A DNA stretch of 64,000 nucleotides, taken from the NCBI RefSeq assembly GCF_021440085.1, contig NZ_JAKCPW010000001.1, positions 1,736,001 to 1,800,000 of the forward strand, in the 5' to 3' direction. A program made the position numbers and the translations under genes. Source of the stretch: Dyadobacter sp. CY261 (GTDB lineage: Bacteria > Bacteroidota > Bacteroidia > Cytophagales > Spirosomataceae). Below are positions 9,347-19,610 of the stretch, piece after piece (within the stretch, counting starts at the first letter, position 1; the number at the start of each line of letters is the position of its first letter). The notes under the pieces are model-generated. The model was not told the DNA's origin. It saw only the letters and a program-made list of their open reading frames with translations, and made no database searches.

Positions 9347-12300
9347 TTAAAAGGTCACATTCAGGTTAGCTCCGAAACTTTTGACAGATGGCGTTTGAAA
9401 GCTGGTAGTCGTGCCTGTAAATTGGTCTAGATCGATGTTTTTGGTATATTTTCCTGTAAAATACAGCAGGTTACGTCCTACAAGCGAGATGCTGGCTGCG
9501 CTGGCAAAGCGTGTCTTAGCAAGCAGTTTTGCAGGAAAATTATAGGTCAAAACCACTTCGCGGAGCTTCACATAAGTACGGTTCTTGGCCGCAATGTAGT
9601 TAGACTGGTAATAGTTCGTCGCCCATGCCTGCCACAAAACCGGCACGTCGTTGGCGGCAAATTCGCGGGTATCCGAGATCACATTACCATCCTGATCGGT
9701 ATTCAACTGTCCTTTCACGATCCGCTTGCCTTCGGTCATCACCGAGCCCTTGTACTCCGGGTTATCACGGTTCTGCCAGTCCTTCAAGCGGAATTCATTG
9801 GCCGATTCCGGTGCCGTTCCGCTTCCAAACTGTTTGGTATACATATAATTGTTCACCTTTCCACCAAAACGACCATCCACCTGGAAGCTCATCGTAAACG
9901 ACTTGTGGCTGAATGTGTTACTGATTCCGGCGGTGAAGTTATTGTCGTAAAAACCAATCTTGGAATTATAAGGATTGTAAGCAGGCATGCCATTCGACCC
10001 TACGATGATATTGCCCGCTTCGTCGCGCTGGAAATCCTTGATATAATAGGTATCCGCACGTTCACCGACGTGAATATTACCGTCACGCTGCTGCACGCCG
10101 TCGATCTTGTCAAGCCATTTATGGTTGGTCGACCAGTTTGCCGCCACATTCCAGGTAAGGTTTTCGTTTTTCACAACCGTTCCATCCACACTCAATTCGA
10201 CACCCTTGCGTACGTATGTGAATGCATTGCGCTGCACACCCGATACGCCCGAAGCTAGGGAGGTGGGCACGCTCACGATGCCGGGGCCTTCCACATTCCG
10301 GAACACCGCCGCGTCGAAACCAAGCCTGTTATGCAGGAAACGCATTTCAAGACCCAGTTCAAGTGTTTTTACACGCGCCGCTTCGAGATTATCGCTGTAA
10401 AGCGTTCCTGTGTAGCTCACACCGGTGTAAGAATTGTTCCAACGCGTTGAGCTGGCGTACGTTGGTAGTAGCTTATAAATATCATACTGATAGTTTTCGT
10501 CCACAAAATCGCTCGCCACATTGGCGTAAGAACCGCGTAGTTTGGCAAATGAAATCGCTTTGGGCAAGTCGATCACTTGGGAAAGGACCGCGCTCAATGA
10601 AGCCGATGGATAGAAATAAGTATTGTTTTTCTTCGGCATCGTGCTCGACCGGTCGACACGGCCTGTGAGGCTCAGGAATAGGAAATCTTTGTAATCCATG
10701 TCCACAAATCCGTAGACGCTCCCTACCCAGCGCTTCGCCTGGTCATTGGCAGAAGTAGCGGGCTGCACCGAGTTGGAAAGGTCGTAAACACCCGGCACGA
10801 TCAGCCCCTTGGACGTTGTTCCTGTCAGCGAGGTCACTTTCACGTTCCGCAGGTTACCGTAGAGCGATGCATTCAGGCCAAAGTCCTCCATGAAACGGTT
10901 TTCATATTTTAAAGACGCTTCCGTGTTGTTTTCCCAGAAGGTGTCATAGGTTTCGGAATAGCCGCCTGCCTGGTTCGGGAAGCCGAAGTTGTAGAGGTTG
11001 GACGAGATCGGGGCACGTGTGCTGCGATTACGGTTCCAGGTGCTTACATTGGTCCGCACGTTGAACGTCAGCTTGTCGGTAAGCTTGTAATTCATTTGTA
11101 AAAACCCATACACATCGTTTTTGTAATAGGTTTTCAATGCTTCATAAGCCGTCAGCCAGGGGTTATCATAAATGGTATATTCCCGGTTGTATTGCTGTGC
11201 ATTCTCCTTGCCTGGCTGCCAGTAGTTGCGGAGGTCGTTCACATCGTAATCCACCCCACCCCATACTGTAAAAATGTAAATCGGACTTGCCGGGCCGTAA
11301 TCCAGCGTCGGATAGTTAGGTGAATACTGTCGGTTGTAGTTGATGCTCGCATCGAAACGCACTTTTTTACCCGCATTGATCCCGCCGGAAATGTTGACGT
11401 TCGTGCCGCCGAGTTTAGTATTGGGCATCTGACCGCGCTGATACAGCTGCGAAATCGAGAGCCGGAAATCGCCGAAGTCGTTTTTGCTTGAAATCGCCAG
11501 GTTATTGGTGCTCAGCAAGCCATTGCGAAGGAAGTTGTTGAGGTTATCCTTGCCTCTCGCAAGCCAGGGAATAGGTGTGAGCTCACCTGTGACTGGGTCT
11601 TTCGGGCTGTTATACTGGGTAATTAACTGGCCTTCAAAACGCGGGCCCCAGATATTGTAATCGTTATCGTTGATCCCGCCGCCGCGGCCGTCTTTGAATG
11701 CGTATTCGTAATCGCTACCCGGGCCGTATTCTGTCTGATATTTCGGAATCGCATTAAAACCGGTCTGCAACTGGGTGCTGGAATTGAAATCGACCGTAAA
11801 ACCTTTCTTCGCGCCGCTACCTTTTTTGGTGGTAATGATGATGGCCCCATTCTGGCCGCGGTTACCATAAAGTGCCGCCGCGCTGGCTCCCTTCAGAACT
11901 GAATAAGTCTCGATATCATCCGGACTGAGGTTCCAGGAATCGGTATTAACAGGTACACCGTCAACCACATAAAGAACTCTATCCCTACCACGTAACGTTA
12001 CCTGCGGGTTTGAAAACAAGTCGGTGCTTTGTGCGATCGTGAGGCCGGCTACCTTGCCCGTCAGCGAACTGATCGCATTTGGCTCCCGCGCTTTGACCAT
12101 TGTAGCACCTTTCACCTCAGAAACGGCGTATCCGACGGCTTTCTTTTCCTTTTTGATACCCAAAGCCGTCACTACCACCTCATTAAGCTGCCGTTGGTCG
12201 GCATTCAACGCAATATCGATGACCGACCGATTGCCAACGGCGACTTCCTGCGACAGGAAACCAAGGAACGAGAAAACGATTGTATCACGCTCACTGTCAA

Positions 12301-12628
12301 CGCGCAACACATAGTTGCCAGTGGCGTCGGTTACAGTACCACGTGAGGTTCCCTTAATCAGGATGTTGACACCCACCAGACCTTCCTTACCCGGGCCATC
12401 TGTCACTTTACCGCTGATGGTTGTTTCGGCATCGCCGATATCCCCTCCAAACGAACGCTCATTAATATACGCAAATCCATTCGGAGATGTATTTCGGGGC
12501 TCCGCGGTAATGTTACCGGCTTTTACTGTCTGCGGAAGCAAGGCCGAAAGCCCAAGGCATAAGGCGAGTGCAGCAGATCTGCACCCGCCAGGGCGTATCC
12601 GCTTTAAAAGTGTAATAGTGTTCTTCAT
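9347..12628 (-). CDS. SusC/RagA-type TonB-dependent outer-membrane transporter
   Basis: A 1,093-residue protein: signal peptide in the first 40 residues, a carboxypeptidase-D-like N-terminal domain (about 70-150; ISGKVTD, GVNILIKGT, GTVTDATGNY), the SusC signature LNEVVVTALGIKKEKK near 155, a plug domain with VLKGASAAALYG, and a C-terminal 22-strand beta-barrel ending in the aromatic GANLNVTF. It imports large substrates with SusD, energised by TonB. There is no FecR/sigma pair next to it, so control by an anti-sigma system is not apparent here. Confidence 0.96.
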   Translation of the reverse strand: MKNTITLLKRIRPGGCRSAALALCLGLSALLPQTVKAGNITAEPRNTSPNGFAYINERSFGGDIGDAETTISGKVTDGPGKEGLVGVNILIKGTSRGTVTDATGNYVLRVDSERDTIVFSFLGFLSQEVAVGNRSVIDIALNADQRQLNEVVVTALGIKKEKKAVGYAVSEVKGATMVKAREPNAISSLTGKVAGLTIAQSTDLFSNPQVTLRGRDRVLYVVDGVPVNTDSWNLSPDDIETYSVLKGASAAALYGNRGQNGAIIITTKKGSGAKKGFTVDFNSSTQLQTGFNAIPKYQTEYGPGSDYEYAFKDGRGGGINDNDYNIWGPRFEGQLITQYNSPKDPVTGELTPIPWLARGKDNLNNFLRNGLLSTNNLAISSKNDFGDFRLSISQLYQRGQMPNTKLGGTNVNISGGINAGKKVRFDASINYNRQYSPNYPTLDYGPASPIYIFTVWGGVDYDVNDLRNYWQPGKENAQQYNREYTIYDNPWLTAYEALKTYYKNDVYGFLQMNYKLTDKLTFNVRTNVSTWNRNRSTRAPISSNLYNFGFPNQAGGYSETYDTFWENNTEASLKYENRFMEDFGLNASLYGNLRNVKVTSLTGTTSKGLIVPGVYDLSNSVQPATSANDQAKRWVGSVYGFVDMDYKDFLFLSLTGRVDRSSTMPKKNNTYFYPSASLSAVLSQVIDLPKAISFAKLRGSYANVASDFVDENYQYDIYKLLPTYASSTRWNNSYTGVSYTGTLYSDNLEAARVKTLELGLEMRFLHNRLGFDAAVFRNVEGPGIVSVPTSLASGVSGVQRNAFTYVRKGVELSVDGTVVKNENLTWNVAANWSTNHKWLDKIDGVQQRDGNIHVGERADTYYIKDFQRDEAGNIIVGSNGMPAYNPYNSKIGFYDNNFTAGISNTFSHKSFTMSFQVDGRFGGKVNNYMYTKQFGSGTAPESANEFRLKDWQNRDNPEYKGSVMTEGKRIVKGQLNTDQDGNVISDTREFAANDVPVLWQAWATNYYQSNYIAAKNRTYVKLREVVLTYNFPAKLLAKTRFASAASISLVGRNLLYFTGKYTKNIDLDQFTGTTTSFQTPSVKSFGANLNVTF

Positions 12629-13377
12629 AAGTGACTGTTAATTAGCTGGTTTTTCAAGTCAATAAGGGTTCATCGAGGGTCAACAGACCATCTTGCAAAC
12701 ATGTGCGCCAAGCGCGGGCAGATACGAAGTCATCAGCGACGACACTCAGGTCGCAGGGCCGATTATTGAAAACAAGTTCAGAAATGCATATGACAGTCAG
12801 GTTTGTGAACAAATACTAAACATTCTAAGAATAGCACTACTTCGAAACATTCTGCTGTTAAAATCTAAAAGTAAAGTATAATTTAACATATAAAAATTTT
12901 TAAACAGAATTTATTCTTAAAATCAGATAAATATGTTCGACCACACCGAGAAAAGTTTACAAGTACTACATATTCTATAAGTACATCACAAAGATATTTT
13001 CCCTCTCGCAGAGTTAATTTACCAGAATGTTAATTAATATTTAACTTTTAAACCAAACTCTTATCCCAGCTTCCGAGTTTGGCAGAGCAAATCTGTACCT
13101 AAGCCCTTTCCAGTTCTCCCCCAGCCGCTTGATCATCCATCGTATTCAATGGATAATCGGATGCCGTATGGTCGGCATCGCTATATGATATTTCCCGTCA
13201 GAAATGCCATGATGATAAAATTGTGAACTAGAATTTAAGCTTACGTGATCAGTTCGCCCCTACTTGATCATCCACTTATCAATTTCTTAAACTGCTCTAA
13301 ATTAACTGTTTAACAAGCTAAAAATTCTCACTTAGCCAACATTCGCATAACATTCGCAACTCATCTTTACCACACTT
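12629..13377 (+). other. AT-rich intergenic region between divergent genes
   Basis: About 750 bases hold no convincing gene. The stretch must contain the promoters of the leftward susC-like gene and the rightward PHP-like gene. A TAnnTTTG-type -7 match occurs on the minus strand at 12989-12996 (CAAAGATA on plus), about 360 bases before susC, but I could not place a -33 TTG at the right distance. An imperfect repeat AAGTAC...GTACAT lies at about 12961-12986. Otherwise I see nothing specific. Confidence 0.5.
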
Positions 13378-14580
13378 ATGAAACAACTGCGCATCGCATT
13401 GCTTGTATTGCTGTCCTGCATCGCAGGGCTGTTAACCCACCAGTTCCTTTTCTGCCCCCGGTATCAATTCAATCCTCCCAGGCCATTCGCGGGCTCACAC
13501 ATCAATAATCCCTATGATTCTATGGACGTTCGCAAGTGGGTGAAATGTAACTTCCATGCGCACGCTCATTCGTGGGGAGGAATTACCAATGGGCACGGTT
13601 CGGCTGATCATGTTCATCGCGCCTATGAGAACCTGCATTACGGTGTACACTGCGTTTCCAACTACCATAATATAGATACCAGCAATGCCAAAGAAGTCAA
13701 CTACCTGTCCGCTTATGAGCACGGATATAACATGCTCAAAACCCATCAACTGGTACTTGGCAGCAAAACGGTTAAGTGGCTAGATTACCTGCTTCCTCAG
13801 ACCGTTCACAACAAGCAGCACTTGTTAAAGACACTTCGTGAAACCGGGACGGTGACGATTCTGAACCACCCGGCCCTTCGAAACGGGTATACAAGCGAAG
13901 ACCTCGCGCAAATCGTCGACTATGACTGCGTGGAAGTGCTGAATCCATCCGTAACATCCACCGCAGAATGGGACGCGGCATTGTCAGCCGGCAGGACTGC
14001 TTTTATAGTGGGTGACGATGATATCCACGATGTAATTTCCAAAAGAAGGCTCGGCACACGCTGTACGTTTGTAAACGTAAATAGCAGTTCCTCAACTGAG
14101 GTTTTGCATGCACTGAAAACCGGTAAAAGCTATGGTGTTATCGTCGGCGCGAGGCAACATTACGATTCCATTCCATATCTGCGCAGCTTAACGGTCCGGG
14201 GCGATAGCATCCATGTCGTAATGAGCACCCCGGCTCAAATGGCCAGCATTACCGGACAAGGGGGCAAGTTGCTGGTCGATTTTCGAAATACGGCACGACT
14301 GTCGTATCGGATCAAACCAACTGATCACTATGCCAGGGCAACTTTCCAATACGATAACGGCACCACTGTTTTCCTTAATCCCGTCTACTATTCTGCACCG
14401 GGCGGCCATGTCGTTCCACCAGTGACGGAAAACTTTATTGAAACCATTTTCTTTCGCATTCTGGGTGTTTGTTCGATGCTGCTCTGGCTATGGTTCGGCA
14501 GGTGGTGGATGTCTCCGAAACCACCGACACGTGGCGGACAGGTAAAACGGCGAAGGGAGGATTATGTACTCCAAGAATAA
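13378..14580 (+). CDS. Membrane-anchored PHP-like metal-dependent hydrolase
   Basis: A 400-residue protein with an N-terminal signal-anchor helix (residues 5-25) and a second helix near 360-378, leaving a large domain outside the cytoplasm. That domain has PHP/TrpH-like motifs: FHAHAHSWGG near 58, NYHNID near 98, LNHPALRNG near 162 and GDDDIHD near 219, with His and Asp in metal-binding positions. The family includes phosphoesterases. It overlaps the next gene (glycosyltransferase-like) by 17 bases, so the two are co-translated. Substrate unknown; involvement in envelope glycolipid or polymer processing is only an inference from the neighbour. Confidence 0.7.
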   Translation: MKQLRIALLVLLSCIAGLLTHQFLFCPRYQFNPPRPFAGSHINNPYDSMDVRKWVKCNFHAHAHSWGGITNGHGSADHVHRAYENLHYGVHCVSNYHNIDTSNAKEVNYLSAYEHGYNMLKTHQLVLGSKTVKWLDYLLPQTVHNKQHLLKTLRETGTVTILNHPALRNGYTSEDLAQIVDYDCVEVLNPSVTSTAEWDAALSAGRTAFIVGDDDIHDVISKRRLGTRCTFVNVNSSSSTEVLHALKTGKSYGVIVGARQHYDSIPYLRSLTVRGDSIHVVMSTPAQMASITGQGGKLLVDFRNTARLSYRIKPTDHYARATFQYDNGTTVFLNPVYYSAPGGHVVPPVTENFIETIFFRILGVCSMLLWLWFGRWWMSPKPPTRGGQVKRRREDYVLQE

Positions 14581-16162
14581 CACCATGATTTTGAGTCACT
14601 TAAAAAAACCACTGGCACAACTAATCGTCGTCACGACGATCATCCGCCTCCTTATTGCCAACCTGATCAACCTCGGCAACGACGAAGTTTACTACTTTAC
14701 CTACGCCGTGTTACCCGACTGGAACCATTTCGACCATCCGCCGATGGTCGGTATTTTAATTCGCCTTTTCACATTCAACCTGCATTGCAATTCGGAAGTT
14801 TTTGTGCGGATGCCGGGCATTGTTGCAGCTGGGATAAACACCTGGATCATTGCACATTGCGGGAGTTTTATCAAAAACAGGAACACCGGCCTGATTGCCG
14901 CCTTCCTGTATAACTCTTCTATTTACACCTCCATACTTTCCGGCATCTTTATCCTTCCCGACTCGATACAGCTCACATTCTGGCTTGCCGCTTTGTACGC
15001 GATGCTTCGGTGTATCAAGGCAACCAGCCCGGCCGAAATCCGGATGTACCTGCTGCTCACAGGTCTCTGGATCGGGCTGGCGACGATGAGCAAGGTGCAT
15101 GGCGTCTTCCTTTGGTCCGGATTTCTGGCGTTCATTGCTGTTAACCATCGTGGACTACTGAAAAGCCCATATTTTTATATTTCACTAGCCATTACTGCCG
15201 TGGTTGTTTCGCCGATCCTGTTCTGGAACTTCGGAAATGACTTCATCACCTGGCGCTTCCATAGCGAGCGTGTGACGCTGACGGAACAAGGCATTAATCT
15301 TAAATCATTTTTTCGGACAACCATCGGCCAGGTGTTGTACGCCAATCCGTGCCAGGTTATAGTTTTTGTATTAATGGGAAAAGAACTTGTCCGGAAAAAG
15401 GCCTTCGCCGATGCAGCCGCCGTTGCATTACTACTCTGGTGCAGCTTGCCGATTATCGCTTGTACCATGTTGGTTTCGCTCTTTCGTGACACCTTGCCGC
15501 ATTGGAGCGGGCCCGGATTTATCGGTTTAATGCTCATCGGCTCAGCCTGGATTGATGAGCGATTTTCAATAACGTCCCGGAATATACCGGGAAGACTACT
15601 TATCGCCTCCATAGGCGTAATACTTTTTGTGCTTACCATCGGCCCGCTACTTATTCGTTGCTACCCGGGCACGATGAGCCCAAAGCCGTTCCCACGTACG
15701 GGTTCGGGCGACGCCACATTGGATATCACAGGATGGGAACAGCTTTTGCCCGCATTTGAAAAGCTGCGGAACGATAACATTGCGAGCGGTAAGATGTCGC
15801 GCGACGCTCCGATGATCGTCCATAAGTGGTTTCCCGGATCGCACATTTATTACCATGTCGCATACCCGCTCGGTATGCGCACTATTGGTGTCGGGAATTT
15901 GGAAGACCTTCATCAATTCGCTTGGACCAACCAACTTTATGGCCACATTCCGGTGGCTACCGACGCCTGGTACATAGCGCCGTCCAACGACTTCACCGAT
16001 CCTGCCGAAAATTATGCGGGGCAATTTGAAAGCATTGAAAAAGCCGGAACTATCACGCAACGGCGCAACGGACGGGTGGCGCGGTATTGGTTTATTTACC
16101 GTCTTAAACGGGCCAAACGACAATTAGGCTACCAAATCGACACTACTGCTTACATTTTCTAA
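14564..16162 (+). CDS. Family 39-type (ArnT/PMT-like) membrane glycosyltransferase
   Basis: A 532-residue protein with about ten membrane helices in the first 380 residues and a soluble C-terminal domain. The first periplasmic loop has NDEVYYFTYA and DHPPMVG, the acidic and HPP motifs typical of PMT_2/ArnT-type transferases that use polyprenyl-phosphate sugars. The C-terminal domain (about 400-520) probably lies in the periplasm. The start at 14564 overlaps the preceding gene; a second Met at 14585 is possible. It probably glycosylates a lipid or envelope polymer; acceptor unknown. Confidence 0.85.
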   Translation: MYSKNNTMILSHLKKPLAQLIVVTTIIRLLIANLINLGNDEVYYFTYAVLPDWNHFDHPPMVGILIRLFTFNLHCNSEVFVRMPGIVAAGINTWIIAHCGSFIKNRNTGLIAAFLYNSSIYTSILSGIFILPDSIQLTFWLAALYAMLRCIKATSPAEIRMYLLLTGLWIGLATMSKVHGVFLWSGFLAFIAVNHRGLLKSPYFYISLAITAVVVSPILFWNFGNDFITWRFHSERVTLTEQGINLKSFFRTTIGQVLYANPCQVIVFVLMGKELVRKKAFADAAAVALLLWCSLPIIACTMLVSLFRDTLPHWSGPGFIGLMLIGSAWIDERFSITSRNIPGRLLIASIGVILFVLTIGPLLIRCYPGTMSPKPFPRTGSGDATLDITGWEQLLPAFEKLRNDNIASGKMSRDAPMIVHKWFPGSHIYYHVAYPLGMRTIGVGNLEDLHQFAWTNQLYGHIPVATDAWYIAPSNDFTDPAENYAGQFESIEKAGTITQRRNGRVARYWFIYRLKRAKRQLGYQIDTTAYIF

Positions 16163-16226
16163 CCTCCCATACAACCATTTCCTGATCTTGCGGCCTCTTT
16201 AACCCGAATACGCTAAAAAACACCGC

Positions 16227-16736
16227 ATGACTTCGGAGGCCGATTTGATTACTGGTTGCCTTTTACACGACCGGATTGCCCAACGGCAGTTGTACGACCG
16301 GTATAAAAAAGCAATGTACACCCTCGCCTACCGCATTACCGGCGATTTCGACGACGCTAACGATGTTTTGCAGGATGCATTCCTGGAAGTGTTCAAACAC
16401 CTGAACCAGTTTCGTGGAGAATCCATGCTGGGCGCATGGATCAAGCAGATCGTCGTGCGGAAATCAACCAAAAAGAAAAGAGCGGTGCTTTGGCAAAATG
16501 TGGATGATTATACCGGCGAAAGTGTCGATTGGGGCGAGTCGGAAATCAATGCGGCGCATCTTGAAACGGCGGTACTGTCGCTGCCCGATGGCTTCCGGAC
16601 CATTTTTGTACTCGCGGAAGTAGAGGGCTACACGCATCGGGAAATTGCCGTGATGCTCAACATTTCGGAAGGCACCTCTAAGTCGCAATTGTTTCATGCC
16701 AAAAGAAAGCTTCGCGCAATGCTTTCGGCTAACTGA
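16227..16736 (+). CDS. ECF-type RNA polymerase sigma factor
   Basis: A 169-residue sigma-70 family protein. Region 2 is visible at about residues 22-90 (YKKAMYTLAYRITGD, DDANDVLQDAFLEVF) and region 4 at 115-165 (LPDGFRTIFVLAEVEGYTH, REIAVMLNISEGTSKSQLFH). ECF factors direct RNA polymerase to stress or envelope genes and are held by a membrane anti-sigma factor. The next gene, 11 bases downstream, encodes a single-span membrane protein and is the natural candidate for that role. No promoter motif typical of autoregulation was identified by eye. Confidence 0.94.
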   Translation: MTSEADLITGCLLHDRIAQRQLYDRYKKAMYTLAYRITGDFDDANDVLQDAFLEVFKHLNQFRGESMLGAWIKQIVVRKSTKKKRAVLWQNVDDYTGESVDWGESEINAAHLETAVLSLPDGFRTIFVLAEVEGYTHREIAVMLNISEGTSKSQLFHAKRKLRAMLSAN

Positions 16737-16747
16737 CATCGAGAATC

Positions 16748-17314
16748 ATGGAAAAGAACCATAGCAACCTTCAAAATGCCATTCGTCGATTTCCCGCTTA
16801 TGAGCCAGGAGATGAGGTCTGGAATGCGATTTCCGAAGAAATGAATGCGCGGCCATTGAAGCAAGCTCTTACCAAAATGCCGCAGTACGATCCGGATGAA
16901 AAACTCTGGGATCTGATTGAACGGAAAAATGTACGGGAAAGACGCTTGAAATGGTGGTACGCGGCAGCAACGATTTTGCTTGCCACCGGGGCTGCCTGGC
17001 TGATGTGGCCGGGCAACTCAACCCGCATCGCCTATTCGCAGGAAACGGTCGACCAGCGCTTGCAAATGGACGCTGGTGTTAAGACGGACCAACAATATCA
17101 AGTATTAAAAACCTATTGCGAAACGGAGACATTGGTATGCAACACCCGCGAATACCGGACACTTCAGGCAGAATATGAGCGACTTAGCTCCGCATCGCAA
17201 CAGTTGGAACTAGCTATTGGCGATTTCAACACCGAACCAGCCCTTCTCAGGCAATACAACGAAATTGAACGACAAAAAACGGACATTCTGAATGCAATGG
17301 CCAAAATGATTTAA
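16748..17314 (+). CDS. Single-span membrane protein, possible anti-sigma factor
   Basis: A 188-residue protein: residues 1-58 are cytoplasmic and contain two similar short segments (FPAYEPGDEVWNAI and MPQYDPDEKLWDLI), residues 62-80 form one membrane helix, and the remainder is a periplasmic helical region with probable coiled-coil (ERLSSASQQLELAIGDF). The duplicated N-terminal element is unusual. Position right after the ECF sigma gene supports an anti-sigma role, but no zinc-binding HxxxCxxC motif is present, so this is an inference. Confidence 0.65.
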   Translation: MEKNHSNLQNAIRRFPAYEPGDEVWNAISEEMNARPLKQALTKMPQYDPDEKLWDLIERKNVRERRLKWWYAAATILLATGAAWLMWPGNSTRIAYSQETVDQRLQMDAGVKTDQQYQVLKTYCETETLVCNTREYRTLQAEYERLSSASQQLELAIGDFNTEPALLRQYNEIERQKTDILNAMAKMI

Positions 17315-17326
17315 GCACCAGAACCA

Positions 17327-18226
17327 ATGAAAAAGTATATCAAAGACCTGACCAAACCGCTGCTATGGGCATTATTTACCTGGGCGTCGATCCATGCACC
17401 GGCCGCCGCGCAGGGAAAATTGCAGGTAGCAACCAAAAAGATTGAAAAGACGATCAGCGCACCGACCGTCCGCACGCTCTACATCAGTGCCGAAAAAGCA
17501 GACATCGAGATTGTAACCTGGGATAATGCCGACATTACGGTGCTCATGGAACTCTCCGCCCGCCATCCCGACCGCGCTACCGCTACGGAAGACCTCTCCA
17601 AGCTGCAGTACATTGCCGACCGCAACGGAAAAGATTACTTTCTCCGCAATTATGTAGTGCTTAAAAACGGCGAAGCCAAGCCGGTATCGAACCTGAAAGC
17701 GCGCTACACCATTCATTTGCCCGCTTCATGCGCCGTCGATCTCAAAAATTCGTTCGGTACCATTACTTTACGAGGACTAACAAACCAACTGAACCTCAAG
17801 GCTGATTTCTGCACTACGAACCTAACCGGAATCAGCGGCAAAGGGGCCCTTCAAACCACCTTCGGCGAACTTTCGGGCAGCGAACTGGCCGGTACATTCA
17901 CCTTTTCCAGCGACCACACCAATGTCCGCCTGGAACAGATAGCAGGCGCTGTGCGCATCGACGCGGAGTATGGTAATGTCGAAATCTACCCGACCGTAGG
18001 CCTTACCAGCCTCGGAATCCATTCCAAAAAAGCCGAAGTAACCCTCCTCGCCAAAAACTGGCAGCAGTTCAACTACACCATCAATGGCGCCTATGCCAGT
18101 ATAAAGTTGCCCAACGGCTTCAAATGGAAGCGCAACACGGCAGATTTTAAAGAAGCATTTTTCTCCCGGGACCAGCTCGCCAGCGTGGACATCAACGCAG
18201 AGTTCGGCCGGGTTACGATAAAATAA
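17327..18226 (+). CDS. Secreted DUF4097-like beta-repeat protein
   Basis: A 299-residue protein with a signal peptide (residues 1-28, ending APAAAQ). The mature part is a series of short beta-strands (YISAEKADIEIVTWD, SFGTITLRGL, EYGNVEIYP, EFGRVTIK) typical of DUF4097 'putative adhesin' beta-helix domains. It lies 12 bases after the membrane partner of the sigma factor and is probably in the same operon. Function is unknown; such proteins often follow sigma/anti-sigma pairs in Bacteroidota and may sense or decorate the envelope. Confidence 0.72.
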   Translation: MKKYIKDLTKPLLWALFTWASIHAPAAAQGKLQVATKKIEKTISAPTVRTLYISAEKADIEIVTWDNADITVLMELSARHPDRATATEDLSKLQYIADRNGKDYFLRNYVVLKNGEAKPVSNLKARYTIHLPASCAVDLKNSFGTITLRGLTNQLNLKADFCTTNLTGISGKGALQTTFGELSGSELAGTFTFSSDHTNVRLEQIAGAVRIDAEYGNVEIYPTVGLTSLGIHSKKAEVTLLAKNWQQFNYTINGAYASIKLPNGFKWKRNTADFKEAFFSRDQLASVDINAEFGRVTIK

Positions 18227-18250
18227 ATACGGGTGCTTTAACTATTAGTC

Positions 18251-19540
18251 ATGAAAGTAAAATTACTTGCCATGTGCTTGCTGAGCTCAGTTTGGAGCTC
18301 AGCAAGCGCGCAGGACAGCTTGGCTGTCAGCTTTTCCGAGGAACAGGATACCTTGGTAAAGCAGCACTTTATCGACAGATATGAAAACATCTTTATGACA
18401 AAAGTGCCAACGCGGCACATGCTGAAAGCTGACATGGCAAGTTCCGAAATGAGCGGCAAGGGCATTTATGTGGGGTATGAATATAAATTATTCCCCTTCT
18501 TATCGGTGGAGGCTGGCATTTTCGCCCAGGCCAGTAACTTCGACCCAAACCGCTGGGATGAAACGATTATTTTTCAGCTCAATAACCCCAGTATTTGGGC
18601 GTCAGGGAAGGTTCGGTGGTATTACAATATGAATCGCAGAATCCGCACCGGCTTGAGCGCAAACAATTTTACCGGCAGCTACGCAGGTTTCCAGTATGAC
18701 CACCCGCTAAGCCTTGACTATTTCCACCCCAATCATAAAGATATGCTCGGAAGACTTGGTTTGGTCGCAGGTTATCAGGGACGATTTCTTCAAAACGGAC
18801 ATTTCGATTTTTCCATTGGACTATTTAACCGGCAAATCGGCACCGAATATCGCTATGGAGAAGACCTGGGACTACTTACACCCGCCAATTTCGCAATAGG
18901 GACACAAATGAGCCTGGGCGTGGCAATGGGCGACTGGAAAAGGCAACGAAAGACGGCACTATGCGATGTGCTCATTTGCGATGAGCACGTTGAATCGCAT
19001 TGGAAGCTTCTTTTCCCGGACATTTCCGTGGGCATAAGACATCAAAGAGCACTAGCAATGATTATGTATGAAAGGCAGGTTGGCCAGACTCCTTTTTCGG
19101 TCCAGATCCAGTTTGAAAGTAACTACTGGCGCGACTCCTATAATGGCCAGCCGGGTTCGAGACTTACCCTGATCCCCGGAATTCAGCTGAGATCCTATTT
19201 TTTACAAAAATCCCGTGAAAGAAAGGGATTGGGTGGATCGAGCCTTTCCGGCATGTATGCAGCGCTGGTAAGCAACTACATGAGATTTGATGTGAATCAG
19301 GTCCTTACCGGCTTCCCCGACCAACAAGGCCCTGTCAAATATCGCAGCAGAGGTGAATATCTCAACGCAGGGGTAAAAGTAGGTTACCAGCAACGGCTTT
19401 TTGGTAGAATGTTCATTGACGTTTCGTATGGATATGGCTGGCATTTCCCAGTTAAGAGAATTGTCGGATATCCTTACGGAAGCTACCCCGACCGCTATGA
19501 TGCCTTTAATCTAAGTACCGGCATTGGTTTGACATTCTAA
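18251..19540 (+). CDS. Secreted protein, probable outer-membrane beta-barrel
   Basis: A 429-residue protein with a clear signal peptide (MKVKLLAMCLLSS..., cleavage near SASAQ). The remainder alternates aromatic and polar residues in strands (YVGYEYKLFPFLSVEAGIF, GVKVGYQQRLF) and ends with a terminal aromatic residue (STGIGLTF), which fits an outer-membrane barrel. I do not recognise the family. It lies 24 bases after the DUF4097-like gene and may be the last gene of the sigma-factor operon. Confidence 0.62.
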   Translation: MKVKLLAMCLLSSVWSSASAQDSLAVSFSEEQDTLVKQHFIDRYENIFMTKVPTRHMLKADMASSEMSGKGIYVGYEYKLFPFLSVEAGIFAQASNFDPNRWDETIIFQLNNPSIWASGKVRWYYNMNRRIRTGLSANNFTGSYAGFQYDHPLSLDYFHPNHKDMLGRLGLVAGYQGRFLQNGHFDFSIGLFNRQIGTEYRYGEDLGLLTPANFAIGTQMSLGVAMGDWKRQRKTALCDVLICDEHVESHWKLLFPDISVGIRHQRALAMIMYERQVGQTPFSVQIQFESNYWRDSYNGQPGSRLTLIPGIQLRSYFLQKSRERKGLGGSSLSGMYAALVSNYMRFDVNQVLTGFPDQQGPVKYRSRGEYLNAGVKVGYQQRLFGRMFIDVSYGYGWHFPVKRIVGYPYGSYPDRYDAFNLSTGIGLTF

Positions 19541-19610
19541 CTAAAACGGGTAAACAAAACCTGCCGGCAACTTTTAGTTTTGACCACAAAAATCAAACGG
19601 TCAAAATACT

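Noticed and set aside
12693..12881. A 62-codon frame upstream of the susC-like gene
   Set aside because: It lies in AT-rich intergenic DNA, has no domain and no leader signal, and probably occurs by chance.
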